Positions 1 to 9,571 of a stretch of DNA of 64,000 nucleotides are shown here, one piece after another. Both the position numbers and the translations under genes were made by a program. Source of the DNA: Pseudomonas putida. GTDB taxonomy: Bacteria > Pseudomonadota > Gammaproteobacteria > Pseudomonadales > Pseudomonadaceae. The stretch is taken from the NCBI RefSeq assembly GCF_002741075.1, contig NZ_CP016634.1, forward strand, positions 1,906,501 to 1,970,500. Direction: 5' to 3'. Position 1 is the stretch's first letter; every line of letters starts with the position of its first letter. A model generated the notes under the pieces. That model was not told the DNA's origin. It worked only from the letters and a program-made list of their open reading frames with translations, and did no database searches.

Positions 1-82
1 GCTTCCCCAAGGTTTTCACCGCCTGTGTGATTACCGATTGCAGCAGATTGCCATCAGGGCAAGTTGCGTTTTTCCGACCTGT

Positions 83-153
83 AATTTGTCAAATTCGCCC
101 CCTGCCCCAGCCGACCCACCTGGATCGCAGGTCCGTCAGCATTTGTCAAATTC
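83..153. promoter_or_regulatory. Two palindromic repeats upstream of the creatininase gene
   Basis: The 13-base word ATTTGTCAAATTC occurs twice, at 84-96 and 141-153, 57 bases apart. The first copy is part of a perfect inverted repeat, AATTTG-T-CAAATT (83-95). The second keeps ATTTG-T-CAAAT. Both lie in the gene-free 264-base leader before the creatininase start and look like operator half of a transcription factor. The factor is not known; the GlxA-type regulator three genes on is the nearest candidate. No gene is credible in 1-264. Confidence 0.5.
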
Positions 154-264
154 AGGTCGGGAACTGACAAGTGAATGTCGTTGTGATCTGATCAAATCGT
201 TGCAGGTATTGGCTCACTGCAAACGGACTACTTCAACGAATACAAGAATATAGAGAGATAACCG

Positions 265-1047
265 ATGAACGAAAGCGTAGTGGTTGGCGAACTCACCTGG
301 CCTGAGTACGCACAGAAGGTAGCTTCCGGCAGCACGATTTTCTTGCCGGTGGGCGCCTTGGAGCAGCACGGTCATCACATGTGCATGGAGGTGGATGTGC
401 TATTGCCTACCGCCCTGTGCAAGGCAGTAGCGCGAGAAGTCGACGGCTTGGTGTTGCCCGCCTTGGCCTATGGCTACAAGTCACAGCAGAAGTCGGGAGG
501 CGGTAACCACTTTCCCGGCACCACCAGCCTGGATGGCGCAACGCTGACCCATACCATCCAGGACATCATCCGCGAACTCGCTCGGCATGGGGCGCGCAAG
601 CTGGTCTTGATGAATGGCCATTATGAAAACTCGATGTTCATCGTCGAAGGCATCGACCTGGCGCTGCGCGAACTGCGTTATGGCGGTATCACCGATTTCA
701 AGGTGGTCGTTCTGTCCTACTGGGACTTCGTCAATGCGCCGGCGGTCATCCAAGAGCTCTACCCCGAAGGTTTCCTAGGCTGGGACATCGAACACGGTGG
801 CGTTTTCGAAACTTCACTGATGCTGGCCTTGCACCCTGAAAAGGTCGACCTGAGCCGCGCCGTCGACCACCCTCCGGCAAAATTCCCACCTTACGATGTC
901 TTCCCCATCATCCCTGAACGCACTCCCACCTGCGGAACGCTTTCCTCACCCAAGGGCGCCAGCCGAGAAAAAGGCGAGTTGATTCTGCGGGTTTGCGTTG
1001 AGGGCATCAGCAGCGCTGTGCGGGAGGCCTTCGACCTGCAGAAATAG
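265..1047 (+). CDS. crnA: Creatininase (creatinine amidohydrolase)
   Basis: This 260-residue cytoplasmic enzyme would open the lactam ring of creatinine to give creatine, the entry step of creatinine use through creatine and sarcosine. The sequence reads like Pseudomonas creatininase along its whole length. The metal-binding N-terminal motif VGALEQHGHH gives Glu33 and His35, with Asp44 nearby; MNGHYEN and DIEHGGVFETS supply the later metal and active-site residues. The length equals that of the known P. putida enzyme. The start at 265 is preceded by a weak AGAGAG ribosome site. An amino-acid permease follows 73 bases later and a GlxA-type regulator after that, suggesting a creatinine or guanidino-compound uptake and use module. 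No creatinase or sarcosine oxidase gene is seen in this window. Confidence 0.92.
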   Translation: MNESVVVGELTWPEYAQKVASGSTIFLPVGALEQHGHHMCMEVDVLLPTALCKAVAREVDGLVLPALAYGYKSQQKSGGGNHFPGTTSLDGATLTHTIQDIIRELARHGARKLVLMNGHYENSMFIVEGIDLALRELRYGGITDFKVVVLSYWDFVNAPAVIQELYPEGFLGWDIEHGGVFETSLMLALHPEKVDLSRAVDHPPAKFPPYDVFPIIPERTPTCGTLSSPKGASREKGELILRVCVEGISSAVREAFDLQK

Positions 1048-1120
1048 CACCAGCCTCCAGCCCAGAGCACCACCGCCGTTCGCAGTTCACCCTCCTTCAA
1101 GAATAAAAAGGGTAATTAGC

Positions 1121-2506
1121 ATGTCCAGCAACTCAACTCTGGCCCCCGGCCTCAAGCAGCGCCACGTCACCATGTTGTCAATCGCCGGCGCTATTGGCGC
1201 CGGCCTCTTCATCGGCTCGGGGCATGCCATTGCTGCAGCCGGTCCTGCGGCAATTCTCGCGTACATCATGTCTGGCACACTGGTCGTTCTGGTCATGCGC
1301 ATGCTCGGAGAAATGGCGGTGGCCTCGCCCGATACGGGCTCATTCTCCACCTACGCCGAGCGGGCAATGGGACGTACGGCAGGCTTTACCATCGGTTGGC
1401 TGTACTGGTGGTTCTGGGTGCTGGTCATTCCAATCGAAGCCATTGCGGCAGCGGCCATTCTGCATGCCTGGTTCCCCGCGATAGAAACCTGGGAATTCGC
1501 ACTGGCGGTGACCGGTTTGCTGACCGTGACCAACCTGTTCAGTGTGGCGCGCTACGGTGAATTCGAGTTCTGGTTTGCGATGCTCAAGGTTATCGCGGTG
1601 CTGGGGTTCATTGCTCTGGGTGCATTGGCACTGACAGGCGCGTTGCCCGATGTTTCAGTCAGCGGCGTGGTCAACCTGAGCAATGAGTTCGGTGGTTTCA
1701 TGCCCAACGGCATGACCGCTGTCATCGGTGCCATGCTCACCACCGTGTTCAGTTTCATGGGAACCGAAATTGTCACCATTGCCGCCGCCGAGTCGAAAAA
1801 CCCCTCCAAGCAAATCACCCGTGCCACCAATTCCGTGGTGTGGCGAATGGGGATCTTCTACATCATCTCGGTGTTCCTGATCATCTCCATCGTGCCCTGG
1901 AACGACCCCATGCTGGTGCAGGTCGGCTCCTATCAACGGGCCCTTGAGCTGATGAACATCCCGCACGCCAAGATGATCGTCGATATCGTCGTGCTGATTG
2001 CCGTTGCCAGTTGCCTCAACTCGGCCATCTACACCGCATCGCGCATGGTCTATTCGCTGAGCAAGCGCGGCGACGGCCCTCGCGTTCTGCAGCGCACCTC
2101 AGCGGCGGGCGTGCCAGTGATTGCAGTGCTGGCCAGTACCGCAGTGGGCTTCTTGACCACAGCACTCAATTACTTTGCTCCCGACGAGGTGTTTTCCTTC
2201 CTGCTGGCAAGTTCGGGGGCGGTAGCGCTTCTGGTCTATCTGGCAATCGCTGTTTCGCAATTGGTTCTGCGTAAACGGATGGATAGCCAAGGTACTGCGC
2301 TGGACTTCAAGATGTGGCTGTTCCCCTGGCTCAGCTACCTGGTCATCTTCTCCATCATCAGTATCTTGACGATGATGCTGATGATGCCAGGGCATCGAAT
2401 GGAAGTGGTGGCAACCGGTGCGCTGGCGTTGTCCATCGTCTGCATGAGCGCCATTTTCTCGTCTAGAAAGAGCACTTCGGCCACGGTGGCGAGCAAGCCT
2501 GCCTGA
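1121..2506 (+). CDS. Amino-acid permease of the APC superfamily (GabP/AroP-like)
   Basis: A 461-residue inner-membrane transporter with about twelve hydrophobic segments. The N-terminal LKQRHVTMLSIAGAIGAGLF is the signature of the amino-acid transporter (AAT) family, whose members carry GABA, aromatic or other amino acids by proton symport. An upstream ATG at 998 in the same frame would add 41 unlike residues overlapping the creatininase gene, so the start at 1121 is chosen. The gene sits directly behind creatininase and ahead of a strong terminator, so it probably imports creatinine, creatine or a related compound. That substrate is inferred from position only. Confidence 0.85.
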   Translation: MSSNSTLAPGLKQRHVTMLSIAGAIGAGLFIGSGHAIAAAGPAAILAYIMSGTLVVLVMRMLGEMAVASPDTGSFSTYAERAMGRTAGFTIGWLYWWFWVLVIPIEAIAAAAILHAWFPAIETWEFALAVTGLLTVTNLFSVARYGEFEFWFAMLKVIAVLGFIALGALALTGALPDVSVSGVVNLSNEFGGFMPNGMTAVIGAMLTTVFSFMGTEIVTIAAAESKNPSKQITRATNSVVWRMGIFYIISVFLIISIVPWNDPMLVQVGSYQRALELMNIPHAKMIVDIVVLIAVASCLNSAIYTASRMVYSLSKRGDGPRVLQRTSAAGVPVIAVLASTAVGFLTTALNYFAPDEVFSFLLASSGAVALLVYLAIAVSQLVLRKRMDSQGTALDFKMWLFPWLSYLVIFSIISILTMMLMMPGHRMEVVATGALALSIVCMSAIFSSRKSTSATVASKPA

Positions 2507-2526
2507 CCAGGCCAACTCATTACCTA

Positions 2527-2559
2527 CCCTGCGAAGGCGTTACTTTCGCAGGGTTTTTT
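2527..2559 (+). terminator. Rho-independent terminator after the creatininase-permease pair
   Basis: A perfect 9-base-pair stem, CCCTGCGAA (2527-2535) with TTCGCAGGG (2545-2553), is followed directly by six T residues (2554-2559). It lies 20 bases after the permease stop and separates the pair from the regulator gene. Confidence 0.9.
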
Positions 2560-2701
2560 GCTTTTCGCCGGGCACCTCCCAATGCTAAGGCACTGCGTGT
2601 ACTATCACTCGGATAAATGCATCAACCTAAACATAATGAATTGCCGATTTACGACAAACAGACGCAGAGCACGTCATTTTTGCATTCAAGGAGTCATATT
2701 G

Positions 2702-3721
2702 ATGGGTACGTTGAAATCCTCGCCGTCGGCACCGGCATACCCTGTCAATGATGCCCCGCCGCTGAAGGTCGTCGGTTTCCTGGTCATTCCCAATTTCACC
2801 ACCATTGGCTTCGCCTCGGCGGTGGAAACCTTGCGCATGGCCAACCTGGCAGCACGCAAAACCATGTTCCAGACCCTGATCATTGCAGCCGACATGGAGC
2901 CAGTGAGTGCCAGCAACGGCATGCGAATCCTGCCCGATTTCAGTATCAAGGATGCCCCAAAGCTGGACATGCTGTTCGTGGTGGGCCCAAACCCGATAGT
3001 CTCCGACCACAATACCCGCCCCATCCTCAACTGGCTTCGCAAGTTGGCACATGACCAGGTACCATTGGGCGGAATTTGCACAGGCAGCCATTTGCTAGCG
3101 CGCGCCAATCTGCTCACGGGTTATCGATGCACCATCCACTGGGAAGATATCGAGGCGCTAAAAGAGCGATTTCCCGGCATTATCATTTCCAACCAACTGT
3201 TCGAGCTTGACCGTGACCGTTTCACGAGCTCCGGCGGCGTGGCCTCCATGGACATGATCCTACAACTGATTGCCCGAGAACCTGGCGGACGGGACATTGC
3301 CAGTCATGCGGCTGAACTGCTGTTATGTGATCGAGTACGTGGTTCGCAAGAGCGCCAGCGCGTGCCTTTGCGGCAAAAGCTCGGCACTTCTCAGCCAAAA
3401 CTCAGTCAGATTGTTACAATCATGGAAGCCAACCTTGAAGACCCGATGACCTTGGAAGAGCTTGCAGAACTGAATGAGATCTCGGTTCGGCAAATGGAGC
3501 GTTTATTCCACAAGCATCTTCAAAACACACCGAGTCAGTATTACTTGGAACTACGCCTGACACGGGCTAGGCAACTATTGCTACACAGTGAATCCCAAGT
3601 GCGTGATATCGCCCTCGCCTGTGGTTTCATTTCGCCAGCACACTTCTCAAAGTGCTACAGTCGTTTCTTTGGTGTCTCACCAATCGGCGAACGGAAAAAG
3701 GTAGTCTCTTCACTTCACTGA
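2702..3721 (+). CDS. GlxA-type AraC family transcriptional regulator
   Basis: A 339-residue regulator. Residues about 20-190 form a DJ-1/PfpI-like (class I glutamine amidotransferase fold) domain, with GGICTGSHLLARANLLTG around the usual nucleophile elbow. The C-terminal 100 residues are an AraC/XylS helix-turn-helix pair (MTLEELAELNEISVRQMERL and later VRDIALACGFISPAHFSKCY). Pseudomonas members (GbdR, CdhR, SouR, ArgR) respond to betaine, carnitine, sarcosine or arginine, so a methylamine or guanidino ligand would fit the neighbouring creatininase gene. The start at 2702 is preceded by AAGGAG at good distance; the in-frame ATG at 2558 lies almost on the terminator and is rejected. Confidence 0.88.
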   Translation: MGTLKSSPSAPAYPVNDAPPLKVVGFLVIPNFTTIGFASAVETLRMANLAARKTMFQTLIIAADMEPVSASNGMRILPDFSIKDAPKLDMLFVVGPNPIVSDHNTRPILNWLRKLAHDQVPLGGICTGSHLLARANLLTGYRCTIHWEDIEALKERFPGIIISNQLFELDRDRFTSSGGVASMDMILQLIAREPGGRDIASHAAELLLCDRVRGSQERQRVPLRQKLGTSQPKLSQIVTIMEANLEDPMTLEELAELNEISVRQMERLFHKHLQNTPSQYYLELRLTRARQLLLHSESQVRDIALACGFISPAHFSKCYSRFFGVSPIGERKKVVSSLH

Positions 3722-3936
3722 ACAACCCTGTCGTTAGTTTTCGTGGCGCGGTCCAGGATTTCCTCGCCATGCTCCCCTCAGCTAGCCCGCAATGTGAGGG
3801 CATCCAAGTGTATGTGCGCTCCACGAGGGCGCCACCACAATTCTGCAGGGGAATCTCGGTCATTCCGCACAGTTTTGGACCATCACTTGGATCTGGCTAG
3901 ATGTCATGCCATTCAGGACGAAGCGGACTACGCTTG

Positions 3937-4368
3937 CTACGCAGGCGCGCATTGATTACGTGAGCGCCGCACTTGAGTCATATGCATCAGGGCCGTGTCG
4001 ATCAGGTGGGTCACAAACACCAACTTCAGCGGAGAGGGCTGCTCGATCAGCGACAAGCCTAACTGTTCAGCACGAGCGATCACTGCAGACGAGATGCACT
4101 GGGGAAACGGGCCTCCAGTAAGAACCACCATCCCGGCAATACCCAACACAGCACCAGTCTCGACTAAAGTGAGTAGCTTGCGTTCGTCACATAGGTAATT
4201 GATTTCCGAAATAAATACTAGTTCGCCGCCCATTTTACACGCGGTGATACCCTCATTTCCCGCCACGTAGGACCAGCATACTCGCCGTTGCAAGTAAAGC
4301 TCGCCTGCGCGGACCCTCATGTCTTCCAAGCCGGGCAGGTTCAAGACCTCACTCAGAGTCAAGCTCAT
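3937..4368 (-). pseudogene. Truncated PucR-family regulator (N-terminal domain only)
   Basis: The 143-residue reading frame starts like a PucR-type purine/amine catabolism regulator: LTLSEVLNLPGLEDMRVRAG, then a conserved GGELVFIS-like segment and an LVETGAVLGIAGMVV core. Such proteins normally run about 400-550 residues and end in a PucR-type helix-turn-helix. Here homology-like sequence ends near TALMHM and the frame closes after a short basic tail, with no DNA-binding domain. The copy is therefore most likely a remnant left by a rearrangement. It lies 0.4 kb from the insertion sequence. Confidence 0.7.
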
Positions 4369-4794
4369 GGCTCGACACCCGCCAGGCTCTGCATCTGACG
4401 CCCTCTAACTGGCTCGCACATGAGAATGTCGGGCTGTACCACGGCGTCACTGCTCGCCGAAGATATCAACTTTAGAAATTGAAAGGACATGCCAGTACTG
4501 CTCCTACGCCATGACCGAATTGCGCATGCGGTTAAGTCTCAGCAAGTTCATCGACGACCATGCCGGGGACTGGTAATAGAGATGCTACCTGAAATCGTTC
4601 ATGATCACTCCCTCAAACGGCGAGATGACTGCGATCAACAGCACCAAGTATCGAGATGCCCTCCCGTACATTCCATCTACTCTCACGACTTTGGAGATAA
4701 TCCCATCAAGCTTCATGCACTCGACGACCACGCGGACGTATGACCAAGTTTCCGGTGGAGTGATGCTCACCCCCTATCCAAACGTTACAGCTTA
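4369..4794. other. Unassigned stretch next to the insertion sequence
   Basis: Short open frames exist on both strands: 84 residues at 4489-4743 plus, 61 residues at 4585-4770 minus with a GTG start, and 64 residues at 4601-4795 plus. None shows a recognisable domain, good codon pattern or clear ribosome site. The stretch lies between the broken PucR gene and the insertion sequence and probably holds debris of lost genes. Confidence 0.5.
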
Positions 4795-5648
4795 GGTTCT
4801 GTCTGAAAAAAGGTGTCGTAGACACCGCATGACACAAGCCAGCGACACCATCGCGCTATAGCTTTTTGCGAGCTTGTCGAAACGAGTCACGACTCGGCGG
4901 TTCTCTTTCAACCAACCGAACATGCGCTCGATCACATTACGCTGGCGGTACTTGGGACGATCAAACAGTCGGGATAGTCCAGGCTTGGGTTTACGCTTCA
5001 TTGAACGCAAAGGAATAACCGGTCGCATGCGATACCGGTCACAAAAACGTCGCAGCGCATCAGCGTCGTAGCCCTTGTCGGCCAAAAGCCAGCGGCAGCG
5101 CTTGCGAGGTCGCCCACGTTTGCTCGTCGGGATGCAGACATCGTCCAGCAATGGCTGCGCGTAGCTAATATCGCTGGCTTGACCGCCAGAAAGGAGAAAG
5201 CGCAGTGGTACGCCGTTGGCGTCGCAGAGCATATGAATCTTGGTGGTGAGGCCACCACGACTGCGGCCTAGAGCGTGATCGGCGGGTTCATCATGGCCCC
5301 TTTTTTACCTGCACCTGCTGAAGCGCGGGTAGCACGAACAGCAGCCGAATCGATCATCCAGGTCTGTAGGTCAATGGGCCCTTGATCATTGAGTTTGAGA
5401 TGTAACCGCTTGAGCATCTGATCAAATGTTCCCCGATTTCGCCAAACTCGGAATCGGTGATACACCGTCCGCCAAGGCCCAAAACACTCGGGCATGTCAC
5501 GCCAGGCAGCGCCTGAGCGCAACAACCACAGCACGCCATCGAGCATCAGGCGATCACTTGCTCGCGGTCTGCCTCTGGTGTGGGTTGGGGTGAAGAGATC
5601 CGCAACCACATCCCATGCTTCATCCGAAAGTTCGTAGCGCTTGGCCAT
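4792..5648 (-). CDS. IS5/IS427-type DDE transposase made by -1 frameshifting
   Basis: The first frame (from 5648, with AAGGA upstream; an in-frame ATG also exists at 5666) encodes the DUF4096-like N-terminal domain (YELSDEAWDVVADLF, GAAWRDMPECFGPWRTVYHR) and the first catalytic Asp in WMIDSAAVRA, and stops near 5268. The second frame, one base back, continues DHALGRSRGG, LADKGYDAD (second Asp) and NVIERMFGWLKENRR (catalytic Glu). Joined at the A6G run they make about 285 residues, normal for the family. The TAA stop lies at 4792-4794, so its T and A come from the flanking target sequence. Confidence 0.88.
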
Positions 5649-5741
5649 CACAGGATTCCTTTCCATAGATGGCTGAAAACCTTACAAAATCTCAGCGTTC
5701 GTGGCTCGGGAGTTGGGTTTCTCCGAATTTCAGACAGAACC
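4795..5741 (-). mobile_element. IS5-family (IS427-type) insertion sequence
   Basis: The element is about 947 bases long and bounded by perfect 14-base inverted repeats, GGTTCTGTCTGAAA (4795-4808) and TTTCAGACAGAACC (5728-5741). A TA dinucleotide sits on each side (4793-4794 and 5742-5743), consistent with a 2-base target duplication; the ends could also be drawn to include TA. It carries one transposase read as two overlapping frames, as is usual for the IS427 group. The element appears complete. Confidence 0.9.
5300..5306 (-). other. Programmed -1 frameshift site of the transposase
   Basis: On the coding (minus) strand the sequence reads A AAA AAG followed by GGG, the classic slippery heptamer of IS3/IS5-type elements. 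A -1 slip here joins the N-terminal frame (ending NPPITL) to the frame that reads RGHDEPADHALGRSRGG. This fits all positions seen. Confidence 0.75.
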
Positions 5742-5934
5742 TAGTACGCGAATAGATCATTTGTCCGCCCCCGCCAGGCCGCAGTCTTGGTCTGCACTCG
5801 GCCTGGGCCGAGTGCCCTTTATGGACGGTCAGGTTTCATTTCCAACGATGCTCTTAAGCACAGAGACCCGGTGACTGCCAGCTGGGTCGTGATCAGCACA
5901 CCCGCCACACCCTAAACTTTCCGAGATCACAACA

Positions 5935-6878
5935 ATGAAAAGAAAGAATCGTATTGCTTTGGTGGCTCTTGCATTGACACTCGGCACCACCTCGTCCTGG
6001 GCCAAGGAAGCACCGTCATGCCAGACCCTGCGCATGGCTGACGTCGGCTGGGTGGACAATGCTGCGGTCAACGGCCTGTCCATGGCGGTGGCCAAGGGGC
6101 TGGGCTACCAGACGAAGGTCTCCACCCTGAGTCTGCCGATCATCCTGGCTTCCTGCAGGATAAGAGTATCGATGTCTTCCTTGACTACTGGTCGCCGGCT
6201 TCTGATCCGATGTTCCAGCCGGCGATCACCAAGAAAAGCGTCACCCTGGTGGAGGAACCCAACCTGGTCGGCGCCAAGTTCACCCTGGCGGTGCCGAGCT
6301 ACCTGGCCGCAGACGGTCTCAAGGACATGAGCGACGTCGCCCGCTACAAGAGTCAGCTCAAGGGCAAGATCTACGGCATCGAGTCCGGCGCTGGCGGCAA
6401 CAAGTTGATCAAGACCATGATCAAAGAGAACCGCTACAACCTCGGTGACTTCGAACTGGTGGAGTCCAGCGAGGCGGCCATGCGCCTGCAAGTCGCGCGG
6501 GCGATCCGTAATAAGGATCCGATCATTTTCCTCGGCTGGGCGCCGCACCCGATGAACCTGCAGTTCGAGATGACCTACCTCAGCGGTGCCGACGACCTGT
6601 GGGGCCCGAATGGGGGCGCAGCCAAGGTGTACACGGTGATGGCCAACGACTACCAGACGCGCTGCCCGAACGCCGCCAAGCTGGTGAGCAATATGAGGTT
6701 CGACATCGAGATGGCGTCTCACATGATGGAGAAGATTATGGACAAGGAGCTGGCCGTGGACGCGGCCAAGGAGCTGATCGCCAAGAACCTGCAGTGGCTG
6801 GACACCTGGCTGGAGGGCGTGACCACTTTTGACGGTAAAGATGCCAAGGCTGCGGTCATGAGCTACCTGCAGCAGTGA
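5935..6878 (+). pseudogene. Betaine/choline/carnitine ABC binding protein with a single-base frameshift
   Basis: Two frames together encode a quaternary-amine substrate-binding protein (ProX/ChoX/CaiX type). The first (from 5935) has a signal peptide cut near SSWA and reads LRMADVGWVDNAAVNGL to STLSLPIILA. The second resumes FLQDKSIDVFLDYWSPASDP and runs to the stop at 6878 through FLGWAPHPMNLQFEM. The break is near 6149-6153. Restoring one base would give 314 residues, the normal family length, so either one base was lost in the genome or it is a sequencing error. No permease or ATPase gene is next to it, as is common for orphan CaiX/BetX-type binding proteins that use a shared CbcWV transporter. 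Confidence 0.8.
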
Positions 6879-6913
6879 CCGGCTGAGCGCCACTGATCTT
6901 GCAATCGAAAACG

Positions 6914-6936
6914 CCGGCGCACTCGGCGCCGGTTTT
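6914..6936 (+). terminator. Terminator hairpin after the binding-protein pseudogene
   Basis: A 7-base-pair GC stem, CCGGCGC (6914-6920) with GCGCCGG (6926-6932), and a five-base loop is followed by TTTT. An A run on the other side could let it work in both directions. Confidence 0.75.
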
Positions 6937-7225
6937 CCATACCCCAAGATCTTATTGCCCATAGAGGCCCCCTCTATTGATTGAGGCACGGTGACAGGTC
7001 GGTGGGGGGGCAGTGGCGCAGCTGGAAATAGAAGGCCGCCTTTTCATAGGCCTCTGCGAAACGACACGCGCCCCACTTTGTTTCTGCACGTAACACCTCT
7101 GGGCTTTTTTTGGTGCAGGTCGTAAGGCGAAGCAGGTTTACGCGCCACAAATTACGATATTGGCACGGATATTGTAATAACCACTTGCATCGATTGTTGA
7201 ACAATCATCAGTGGAGCGTCCCCCT

Positions 7226-8056
7226 ATGTCACGCGCAGCAGCCTTCACCCTCGCCCTCGTTCTTGTCACTACCGCACACGCCGCCGACGGCACCTTGCAG
7301 CCCGAGCACCTGAGTATCGGCTCGGACTTGACCTACCCACCTTACACGTACCTTGCCCAGGGTAAGCCAGCCGGCTTCGACCCTGAGTTCATGACCCTGC
7401 TCGGTCGGCAGCTCAAGCTCACGCCGCAATTCCATGACACCCGCTTCGCCAACCTTGTAATGGGTGTGAATGCACGCCGTTTCGATGTGGTCGCCTCAGC
7501 CCTGTACGTCACCCCCGAGCGCGCCGCCCAAGTTGACTTCGTGCCCTACCTGAAAAGTGGCGCCTCGCTGATGGTGCGTACCGACGATAGTTTCCGCCCG
7601 CAAAGCCCCGAAGACCTGTGCGGCAAACGCGTCGGCTCGATCAAGGGCGGTTCGTGGATTCCCAAGCTGATGGCTCTGTCCAAAAACTACTGCCAAGCCA
7701 ACGGCCAGGCGCCGATCGACTCCCGCGAGTTCCCGACCTCCCCTGAAGCCGCTCAGGCTCTGCTAGCTAAGGCCGTGGACGTGCAGTTCGAAGACGCCGC
7801 CGTGGCCGCCATCACCGCTGACAAACTCAAGGGCCGTGTCACCCTCAGCTCACAGACGCTGATCTACCCAGTGGTCATCGGCCTTGCCGTACGTAAGGGC
7901 AACGACGCGCTGCTCAAGCAAATCGATCACGGCCTGGCCGCCATGAAAGCAAGCGGCGACTACCAGGCTTTGCTCAGCCGGTACAACCTGGGCGAACCCA
8001 CCCCAACCGACATTGCCCAAGCCCTGGGCAAAGCCCCTGAAGCGGTTTCGCAGTAA
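7226..8056 (+). CDS. Amino-acid ABC transporter periplasmic binding protein
   Basis: A 276-residue family-3 solute-binding protein. The first 20 or so residues form a signal peptide ending TTAHAA. The ligand-binding lobe begins LSIGSDLTYPPYTYLAQGKP and continues GFDPEFMTLLGRQL; ASALYVTPERAAQVDFVPYL is the typical hinge region of the cystine/histidine/lysine-type proteins. ATG at 7226 has GGAG nine bases upstream; an in-frame GTG at 7211 lies on that site and is less likely. It heads a compact run with a fused permease/ATPase (15 bases later), a GntR regulator and a DUF1989 protein. The substrate is unknown. Confidence 0.88.
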   Translation: MSRAAAFTLALVLVTTAHAADGTLQPEHLSIGSDLTYPPYTYLAQGKPAGFDPEFMTLLGRQLKLTPQFHDTRFANLVMGVNARRFDVVASALYVTPERAAQVDFVPYLKSGASLMVRTDDSFRPQSPEDLCGKRVGSIKGGSWIPKLMALSKNYCQANGQAPIDSREFPTSPEAAQALLAKAVDVQFEDAAVAAITADKLKGRVTLSSQTLIYPVVIGLAVRKGNDALLKQIDHGLAAMKASGDYQALLSRYNLGEPTPTDIAQALGKAPEAVSQ

Positions 8057-8071
8057 TCCGGAGTACACAGC

Positions 8072-9571
8072 ATGCAATTTGATTGGCATTACACCGCAAG
8101 CCTGCTGGTCAACGGTGACTTCTGGAAGGCGGTCGGCACGGTCGTCGAACTGAGCGTCGAAACCTGGCTGGCAGGCATCGTGCTTGGCTTTATCCTGGCC
8201 CTGGCCCGACAGTCGCGCCACCGCGCCGTCAACCGCGCCGCAGCGCTGTACATCTGGTTCTTCCGCAGCCTTCCGCTGTTGGTGCTGTTGATCTTCGTCT
8301 ACAACCTGCCCCAGGTTTTCCCAGCGACCAGCGTGCTGCTCTCCAATCCCTATGCGGCAGGCCTTATCGCCTTGGTGCTGAGCGAAGCGGCGTATATCGC
8401 GGAAATTCATCGGGGCGGACTGATGGCCGTGGCCAAAGGCCAACTCGAGGCTGGAAAGGCACTGGGTATTGGCTACACAGGCACTCAGCGATTGATCGTG
8501 ATCCCTCAGGCGCTTCGGGTGGCGCTGCCGACCCTGGCCAATGAATACATCACCATCGTCAAGCTGACGTCACTGGTATCGGTGATCTCGCTGTCGGAGA
8601 TCCTGCTGGTGGGCCAACAGCTCTATACCCAGAATTTTCTGGTAATGGAAACCATGCTGGCGGTCGCGTTCTACTACGTGCTGATCGTTACGGTGTTCAG
8701 CTACCTGCTCAAACGCCTGGAACGCCACTTGGACGTCAGCCAGCGTACCCCTCGCCCCGTCCCGGACAGCCACGCCCTCCTGCCGTCCACCCCTACAGCC
8801 CCGTGCCAAGGCGATTTCGCACTGCGCGTATTGGGAGCACGCAAGCACTACGGCGAGCTGGAGGTGCTCAAGGGTATCGACCTGGACATCCGCTTCGGCG
8901 AGGTAGTGTCTATCATCGGCCCGTCAGGCTCCGGCAAGACCACTCTCATCCGCACCCTCAACGGCTTGGAAAGCCTCGACCGCGGCCAGGTCGAACTGTG
9001 CGGTGCGCCGTTCCTGCGCGGTCGCCTGGAAGACGGCGGCAGCTTGTCCAGCCGCTTGCACTTGGAAGGCATCGTCCAGGTCGGAATGGTGTTCCAGGGG
9101 TTCAACCTGTTCCCGCACAAGACGGTACTTGAGAATGTCGTGCTCGCGCCCCGCCATCACGGCCACGCCAATGAGGCCGAACTGCGCACCCTGGGCCTCT
9201 CGCTGCTCGCCAAGGTGGGATTGCGGGATCACGCTGGCAAGTACCCACACCAACTCTCCGGCGGCCAGCAACAGCGCGTGGCCATTGCACGGGCGCTGGC
9301 CATGCGCCCGCGAGTGATGCTGTTCGACGAGCCCACCTCGGCCCTCGATCCGGAACTGGTAGGCGACGTGCTCAAGGTGATCGAAGAGCTGGCCCGCGAA
9401 GGCATGACCATGGTTATCGTCACTCACGAAATGAAGTTTGCCTTCCAAGTCTCCGACCGCGTGGTGTTCATGGAGCGCGGGCAAATCGTCCAGGCCGGTG
9501 CCCCGCGCGACCTGCTCGACAACCGCAGCGAACGCATGGGTCGCTTCTTGAAGGACGTACAGCTGGCATGA
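8072..9571 (+). CDS. Fused amino-acid ABC permease and ATP-binding protein
   Basis: One 499-residue polypeptide combines two subunits usually made separately. Residues 1 to about 225 are a HisM/GlnP-type inner-membrane permease ([23 protein letters not shown] loop around [12 protein letters not shown]). After a Pro-rich linker (about 225-250) comes a full GlnQ-type ATPase: Walker [11 protein letters not shown]-loop [10 protein letters not shown], signature [15 protein letters not shown], Walker [13 protein letters not shown] and switch His in IVTHEM. The fused chain should dimerise into a complete transporter. Its last four bases overlap the start of the following GntR gene, indicating translational coupling. 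Confidence 0.92.
   Translation: MQFDWHYTASLLVNGDFWKAVGTVVELSVETWLAGIVLGFILALARQSRHRAVNRAAALYIWFFRSLPLLVLLIFVYNLPQVFPATSVLLSNPYAAGLIALVLSEAAYIAEIHRGGLMAVAKGQLEAGKALGIGYTGTQRLIVIPQALRVALPTLANEYITIVKLTSLVSVISLSEILLVGQQLYTQNFLVMETMLAVAFYYVLIVTVFSYLLKRLERHLDVSQRTPRPVPDSHALLPSTPTAPCQGDFALRVLGARKHYGELEVLKGIDLDIRFGEVVSIIGPSGSGKTTLIRTLNGLESLDRGQVELCGAPFLRGRLEDGGSLSSRLHLEGIVQVGMVFQGFNLFPHKTVLENVVLAPRHHGHANEAELRTLGLSLLAKVGLRDHAGKYPHQLSGGQQQRVAIARALAMRPRVMLFDEPTSALDPELVGDVLKVIEELAREGMTMVIVTHEMKFAFQVSDRVVFMERGQIVQAGAPRDLLDNRSERMGRFLKDVQLA

Noticed and set aside
4489..4795. Small plus- and minus-strand frames beside the insertion sequence, considered as remnants of a transporter or amidohydrolase
   Set aside because: No recognisable motif in any frame; left as unassigned sequence.
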